In this document: positions 58,660 through 64,000 of the stretch, one piece after another
Numbering within the stretch: position 1 is the first letter of the stretch
Layout of the letters: every line of letters starts with the position of its first letter
Assembly (NCBI GenBank): GCA_022496185.1
Contig: WTXG01000115.1
Coordinates: 52,537-116,536 of the forward strand
Direction: 5' to 3'
Length of the DNA: 64,000 bases
Origin: Multifurca ochricompacta
Lineage: Eukaryota; Basidiomycota; Agaricomycetes; Russulales; Russulaceae
Position numbers and translations under genes: made by a program
Notes under the pieces: model-generated
Databases searched by the model: none
Told to the model about the DNA's origin: nothing
What the model saw: the letters and a program-made list of their open reading frames with translations, nothing else

Positions 58660-59252
58660 TGTCGCACACAGGTCCTTCAGTGTGCATCAGTTCAGGTTTG
58701 GGTCAAGGTCAATCAAGTCAGTCAAGAGATGCAGGTGTCAAGTCAAGTCAAGACGTCACAGCGCACGGCCAGTGTGGATCAAGGCAATGAGTCTGAATGT
58801 CGCATGTGAAGTCAGGGTGTTCAGATAGCAAGGCAAGAGCCTTTGCTGGAGCTACTGGTGAGCCAAACCCTCTCAAGTCACATCTTGGAAGAGGGCTGAA
58901 GGGACTTCCTAAGGACCTTTGATTGGTACAAGGAGAACAGACTTGGTCTGTCCTTGGATTTATTGTAGTCCTTAAATACAATGTAGCTACTATGAAGTCA
59001 TAGTCTAGAGTCTTGTACAAATGATATCATAGTAGGTCACAATGGTCATGATATCATCTATGAGGTCATACTAAGGTCACAAGGTCTATGACATCAACTA
59101 TGAGATCATCAATCAGATGACATGGGAGTTGAATCCCTTGTCCAGACTATGGCCATCAGATAAGTGGATCTGATAAGGTGTACAGTGAAAGAAAGGGGCA
59201 TAGAAGACAAAAAAAGAGAGAAAACGCGAAATACTAGTAAGAAAGTGTCACA
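58660..59252. mobile_element. Solo LTR 1 in the transposase gene
   Basis: The 593 bp run from TGTCGCACAC to GTGTCACA, with perfect GATGG duplications (58655-58659, 59253-59257). Excision restores the frame NSETDG-VQDVSDETLS. A purine/pyrimidine-skewed non-coding body shows no ORF. Confidence 0.85.
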
Positions 59253-59543
59253 GATGGTGTTCAGGATGTGTCAGATGAAACCTTATCTGTTTTGCCACTA
59301 AATGAATTTTTAACTTTCCTGGGAAGGCAGAAAGACATGATCAAGGTTGAAGCAAATGTGAATATCAAGGATTTAGTGGGTTACACTGTTAGGAGGGAGC
59401 ACACAGATGCCATTGTCAATCTGATGTGGGAAGTGATGAGTTATTGGTTCCTGTGCATAACACTTCCTTCTTTTCATTACAAAATTATGAATCTCTTCAT
59501 ATCAGTTACCAGAGTAAATATGACCACAAATGATCTGCAGGGA

Positions 59544-60133
59544 TGTTACGACTAGGACTGAGTGACCCGCTTTTCTTCACTCTCCCCAACGAGAATCCCT
59601 CTCTTCTGCCTACCCTTCATTTCTTGATCATGTCCCAGTCCTGGGATCCATCACATGCCTTACTCCCTTCCCTGTGACCGCCTTTGTACACATTGACTCA
59701 TTGATTACGCTTGTTTATGCCTCTTCTTATCTTCTATCCCCTTATCTCTAAGACCAGACACTTACTTAATTCCCTATCAGAAGCCAGGCTTTACACCCTC
59801 TGCTTTCATATATTCAGACCCACTTGACTCTGTACCCCTTATCTTTAGATGCCTGCCTGTTTACATATATAAGTCTGTTGTAGCTACAGTGTAGACCTTA
59901 GACTTGACTTATTGAATACATCGGTGCCTGTCTTCTGGACATCCTCCTTTGAATCTTTGACTCATTCATCTCAGTGCTTTCAGCACTTCTCCGTTCACCA
60001 TTGTCTTAGGGAACAGCCCCTTTGACTTTGACTTGTCACATTAAACTCCAAGAAGTCCTTTTGACTTCTTATCTGAATCATTGAACAACGCTGTCACACA
60101 AGTTGTGTGGAACATCCTGCACTGGACGTAACA
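59544..60133. mobile_element. Solo LTR 2 in the transposase gene
   Basis: The 590 bp run from TGTTACGACT to GGACGTAACA. The flanks are AGGGA (59539-59543) and AGGCA (60134-60138), a duplication with one mismatch. Excision joins SAG and TSTCYIYNCAQ in frame. It is the same family as 1-487. Confidence 0.82.
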
Positions 60134-60410
60134 AGGCACATCAACATGTTACATATACAATTGTGCCCAAAATACTGATTGGCAGCATGCCCCATCAAAG
60201 AGCCACCAAGAAGGTGTCAAAAATCATGATAAAGAATCAATGGAAACCTTTGACTGCTCTGGTTGGATACATATAACCTTATCCGACCATTCTAATGTTG
60301 TCTTCATTAAATCAACACACTGTGAAGATCATGTCCCATATTGTCCTATTGATATCCCAGAAGAAGTTGTGCAATACGTCCAAATTAACCTCAAATTAAC
60401 CCCAACACAG

Positions 60411-60463
60411 GTAAGTAAACATCATCAGGTCTTGTCTACAAAATATTCACATCTTACAATAAG
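60411..60463 (+). other. Intron in the transposase gene
   Basis: 53 nt, donor GTAAGT, acceptor AATAAG. Removal joins KLTPTQ to LWTEILKK in frame. Confidence 0.75.
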
Positions 60464-60752
60464 CTCTGGACTGAGATTCTGAAGAAACATCCAAAGCTGT
60501 CCTTCACAGGCAAATCCATCTATCACTTATGGTCACAATTGTCCAGTTGTACCTGGAAAAGGGATGAGGATGAAGTCCAGTCAGCACAGCTGCTTCTTGA
60601 AGAGTTTCAAATGTCATCACCAGATCGCCTGTACACTGTGGAACCAATACCAATTGAAGAGGGTGAGGGCATCACAGTTATTGTGTTTGTGCTACCTGAA
60701 ATTCTTCACCAATGGGGAGGGTGCCTCCATGAACTACAGTTAGATTCTGCAT

Positions 60753-60804
60753 GTGAGTCTTCCATTTATGAATAACAACTTGAAGCTGACCTGACAATGG
60801 CCAG
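60753..60804 (+). other. Intron in the transposase gene
   Basis: 52 nt, donor GTGAGT, branch-like CTGAC, acceptor GGCCAG. Removal joins LDSA to WNTNG. Read through, it would give a false stop at 60773-60775. Confidence 0.7.
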
Positions 60805-60855
60805 GGAACACAAATGGAGCACAAAGTTTTCATGCTTCTTGGTGAAATCTATGGG

Positions 60856-61056
60856 TAGTGATGTTCCAGCCCAGCTTGGCCCAAAAGCCACAGCTTTGGC
60901 TTGGCCTGGGGCGGCTCCGGCTTTCCTGAAGTCTGGGCCAAGCCAAAGCTGCCACAGATGGCTTGGCCCTGGCCTGGCTTGGCCCAAGCTGCAGCTTTTG
61001 GCAGAGAAAATTTTATGACATATAACTAGTAGTTATAGTTCAGCTAATCCAAATCT
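60856..61056. mobile_element. hAT-like MITE fragment (AGCC-rich)
   Basis: It starts TAGTGATGTTCC and matches the first ~200 bp of the MITE at 50945-51446, with many C to T and G to A changes. Copia C interrupts it at 61057, so the right half lies beyond the window or is lost. Confidence 0.8.
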
Positions 61057-61558
61057 TGTTGAACACAGAAGATGTTCAGGGATGCTTCAGGCATCAGGTG
61101 ATTAGATTAGCTACTTTGTAGATTAGATTAGATACCGGAGTTTTGGACTATTTACATTATCTTTATTACTTTCTTTCTCACATTCCGCAGTAGCTGACTG
61201 ATACACCATGTAGCATGTGATTTCTGTATTGGCCAATGGCCTTTGTCCCTCATGTTTATTGTTTGGACTTTGTCCGGCACTTGTGGACTTATTCCCAGTG
61301 CGCACAGACCATCCCTTGGGGTATATAAGGGTGTCTGTTTCGTCTTCTACACTTCAGAGTTCTTCTAACATCTGAAGTGTAAGTTCCTCTCATACTATCT
61401 ACTTTACTATTAGACTGACGTTCTTTACATAGAACTTTCTTTGTCTAGGTCAGTAGTATAGTTAATAGAGTTCTTCTAACATCTGAAGTAACTTTCTTTG
61501 TCTAGTCTAACCAACTAACATCTACAGTCAGTATGCTGTGCCTCATGCCTGTTCAACA
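61057..61558 (+). repeat. 5' LTR of Copia C
   Basis: 502 bp, a diverged relative of the Copia B LTR, with a TATATAAG promoter-like box near 61323 and a duplicated CTTCTAACATCTGAAGT motif. Confidence 0.85.
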
Positions 61559-61572
61559 GGTTATGGGCCCTG
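61559..61572 (+). promoter_or_regulatory. Primer-binding site of Copia C
   Basis: GGTTATGGGCCCTG directly follows the LTR, the same initiator-tRNA half-molecule complement as in A and B. Confidence 0.72.
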
Positions 61573-62490
61573 GGCACGCTTTACTGATCTGTTTCTCTTT
61601 TATTTGATCAGTCCAACACTTTCTTCAAGCTCACTGCTTCAAGACTCTTTTCTCCCAATCACCGTCACAGTGAGCTTCGATTTATTTCTCTCTTGCCCTT
61701 AACTGTCCACAAGGTGGTGCGCTTTATGTGCCCACCTTGATCTGTCTGGCTAGTCCCTCAGGGGATTCTTGCAAGAGGTGATGAGGGACCCTAAGCGGGT
61801 GAAACACCTTGAGTTCCTCATGTGCGCTCTAAGTAAATAGTATTCTTAGTTGTAGCTGGGTTTTCGTCCCATCCATAGTCTTAGTAGGCCCCTTGCCCAG
61901 AAGGCTTGGAGCTATAGGTTCAGTCAATGCTTGGCTCGATCCGTAAGCCAGGTTTAGCGACCTGCAGGTAGAGTTTAGGGTCTAGAACAAGGCATGGGTA
62001 GTCACTCCCATGATGCTTGGGCTCGATACAAGTAGGCTTGAACTACTATAGTAGATACACAGTAGCTAGAGGGTTTTGTCTCTGGGCAGAAGTACCCGCT
62101 GCTTTCATTGGGGGTTCGCCCCAACCAGAGGAAACCTAATAGTCTACTATAGTCATGGCCCCAATCATCTAGGGCTTAATCATGGACTCCACCACCAGCA
62201 CTAGAGGAAGGGCTCTATACCCTTTGTCTCTAGTGGAACTTGCGGTTGGCTCCTCCATGACATGACTCCCCATCTATTTACACAACGTCCCCCTGATGTG
62301 GGCTTAGGACTTGTTGTAGATGGCACTAGACAGCCTACTATACTACTTAGAAGTCGCACATCAGAGGCAGGACTTCTTTAAGTTCTGAAGCATAGCGCCA
62401 CAGAATGGATGGGCCCTCTTCAATGAGACCTGGACAACTGGTTCTAACTGCTCCTTGGAACCAGGATCACCTTTTTAAAATCATCTCAAT
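61573..62490 (+). other. Untranslated leader of Copia C
   Basis: No supported ORF. It is conserved with the element B leader (for example the GATGAGGGACCCTAAGCGGG block at about 61780) and contains the empty TRIM target site at about 62177-62181. Confidence 0.6.
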
Positions 62491-64000
62491 GTCTTCCATC
62501 GTCTTCCCTCCCACCTTCAAGTTTGACAAGCTTGATGGCTCCAACTGGCAGCAGTGGTCTGTGTCGTTCACAGCCCTGCTGAGGATAAATGGGATGAAGA
62601 GGCACATCACACATGATGCCCTGAATTCCTTAATGCCCCCAAGCCAGAAGATGGAGAGAAGGATGACGAGTATGCCAAGCGTTTTGCGCTTTGGTCTGAG
62701 CCCATGTACCAGGAATGGAACAGGGTGGAGGAAGTCCTCATGGGAGTTCTGGTGATGGTCACATCGCCAGAAACATACTCCCAAATTGCCTCTGACAGAA
62801 CATACCCCTCTGTCAATGCCAAGTATGAGCGTTTGGAATCGCTCTATGGCTCAGTAGGTAGCATGGCCACCTACAACTTGTGGTGTTCTGTGTCCTCCTT
62901 CCGCTTGGAGGAGGGCAAGCAATTCAGACCCCAGTTGCAGCGTGTGTTGGATGTGAGGAGTACCCTCAAGGAAAATGGGATGGAGATCTCTGATCTCCAG
63001 ATGAGCTTTATTTTGCTCCAATCCCTACCTCCATCCTACTCAGCCATTGCTGGTTCTATCCTGGCATCAGGACCTCCTGACCGCCTTTCCCCTCAGGACC
63101 TTGTACAAAGGTTCCTAAATGAGGAAAGCCGACTAGCCGGCCCCGCAGGAAGTGGTGTTGGGGCTGCCCTTAACAAGGCAGCCCATGTCAACAAAAATAA
63201 AAACAAAAAACAAGTAACTTTCACGCCACCTCCTGCAGGTGCATCATCGTCCAATGATGTCACCTGCTTCTATTGCCAGAAGCCGGGCCACAAGGCTAAT
63301 GAATGTCGGCAAAGGAAACAGGACAGAGCCAATGCTGATGCAGGCAAAAAGGGCAACAAGAGGAAGGGGCAAGGCCCCAGTGTACATAATAACTCCACAC
63401 AAGTAGCTACCGTAGTTAATGGTAGCGGCAGAATACAGGAGGTGCATGAGACACCTCGCATTTCACTTTATATAATGACCGAAAATACGCCGCAAGAAGT
63501 CGATGATGGCAGCAATCCTTGGATGATGGACAGTGGAGCCACCACTCATTTTACACCATACTTAGACGATTTTTCTGAGTATTTCCCTCACAAGGGACAT
63601 CAGGTGACAATTGGTGATGGCTCTGTAGTCCAAGTTGAAGGAACAGGCAAAGTTCTTCTCAAAACTCGCAATAATTATGAGTTAGAGTTGAACAATGTAT
63701 TTTATATGCCTGGCAGTGAAAGAATACTGTCAACAAGCTGCATCACAGACAAAGGAGGCTCAGTGGAATTTACTCCATCTGAGGTCAAAATAAAGTACAA
63801 TAATGCAATTATAGCGGAAGGTGTCAAGGCTATGGGACTCTATTGGGTCTTTGGGAAAACTATGCAGAATTTAAATACTGCTTCCCATAAATCTGCATCA
63901 AGTAGCTTTGATACCTGGCATTTGCGCATGGGTCATATGTCAAAAGAGGCCCTCAAAAGACATGCTCCTAAGGCTGTAAAAGGCCTTAGTATAGATAATA
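62491..64000 (+). pseudogene. Copia C gag-protease-integrase, one frameshift, open at window end
   Basis: Gag starts at ATG 62491 (MSSIVFPPTFKFDKLDGSN). Near 62630 the frame changes by one base (to APKPEDGEKDDEYAKRF), after which it stays open to the window edge. It reads GSVGSMATYNLW, ISDLQMSFILLQSLPPSYSA, the zinc knuckle CFYCQKPGHKANEC, protease WMMDSGATTHFTP, and the integrase start TWHLRMGHMSKEALKRH. Apart from the shift it is much less damaged than element B. Because the shift lies close to one in element B, an intron, programmed shift or shared ancestral lesion should be considered. Confidence 0.85.

Larger units (their letters stand above)
58484..60855 (+). pseudogene. Mutator-like transposase gene, N-terminal part, interrupted
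   Basis: Removing two solo LTRs and three introns rebuilds one reading frame. It has an N-terminal zinc-type motif (CSKCKKSLGL with TATCSLC), then DETLSVLPLNEFLTFLGRQ, an intron 59447-59505, YQSKYDHK, an in-frame TGA (59531-59533), YNCAQNTDWQHAP, and FDCSGWIHITLSD. Intron 60411-60463 is followed by LWTEILKKHPKLSFTGKSI and WKRDEDEVQSAQLLLEEF. Intron 60753-60804 joins LDSA to WNTNG. A frameshift after NTNG precedes KVFMLLGEIYG. The pattern fits fungal MULE transposases, with the Asp of LDSAWNTNG a candidate first catalytic Asp (family assignment from memory). The gene is cut at 60856 by a MITE fragment. Confidence 0.7.
61057..64000 (+). mobile_element. Copia retrotransposon C, 5' part (continues past window)
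   Basis: The 5' LTR (61057-61558; TGTTGAACAC...TTCAACA), the primer site GGTTATGGGCCC at 61559, a 0.9-kb leader conserved with element B, and gag-protease-integrase to the window end make this the third relative of the A/B lineage. It is closest to B. The right LTR is not in the window. Confidence 0.88.

Noticed and set aside
60539..60775. Separate small gene ending at 60775
   Set aside because: The stop lies inside a GT-AG intron, and the reading continues the transposase.

Overview
The window looks like a repeat-dense block of a basidiomycete (probably Agaricomycete) chromosome. The evidence is eukaryotic: short GT-AG introns (about 50-80 nt) in genes and in a transposase, TATA boxes, large TPR-CHAT proteins, Copia elements with a Gag zinc knuckle, hAT-, Tc1- and Mutator-type DNA transposons, and a poly(A) LINE. 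I cannot name a species. The host genes form a tandem segmental duplication of three same-strand units. Each unit is a TPR-CHAT (caspase-like) gene with related flanks, and units 1 and 3 also carry a C2H2-like gene downstream. Unit 1 is about 0.5-7.1 kb, unit 2 about 31.2-42.0 kb, and unit 3 about 44.7-57.9 kb. The first 13-nt coding exon, the first intron and the TATA box are recognisable in all three. Only the unit 2 CHAT gene (38534-41788) reads through intact. Unit 1 has a one-base frameshift just before its catalytic segments. Unit 3 is split by a 502-bp hAT-like MITE with a perfect 8-bp target duplication. The gap between units 1 and 2 (about 7.1-31.2 kb) is a nest of transposons. Removing insertions at their target-site duplications rebuilds one old Copia pol reading frame. 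That relic was hit by a solo LTR (7423-20445), a LINE (20830-24089) and a nearly complete Copia element B (24155-31216). The solo LTR contains a further LTR-like element, a 4.6-kb hAT-like element, two self-nested 1.45-kb hAT-like elements, and Copia element A (13257-20116), which itself carries a 1.6-kb Tc1 foldback. Element B carries a 535-bp miniature LTR element (TRIM) with a tRNA-like sequence in each identical terminal repeat. Units 2 and 3 are loaded with solo LTRs and two families of hAT-like elements. The right end (58.4-64 kb) holds a decayed Mutator-like transposase gene with three visible introns and two nested solo LTRs, then a MITE fragment, then Copia element C, which runs off the window. 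The paired LTRs of elements A and B differ almost only at CpG sites, which suggests cytosine methylation and deamination. No functional tRNA, rRNA or CRISPR was found. How the host genes work together is unknown. CHAT is a caspase-like peptidase fold usually linked to regulated proteolysis or cell death, and the paired zinc-finger ORF may simply have been co-duplicated.
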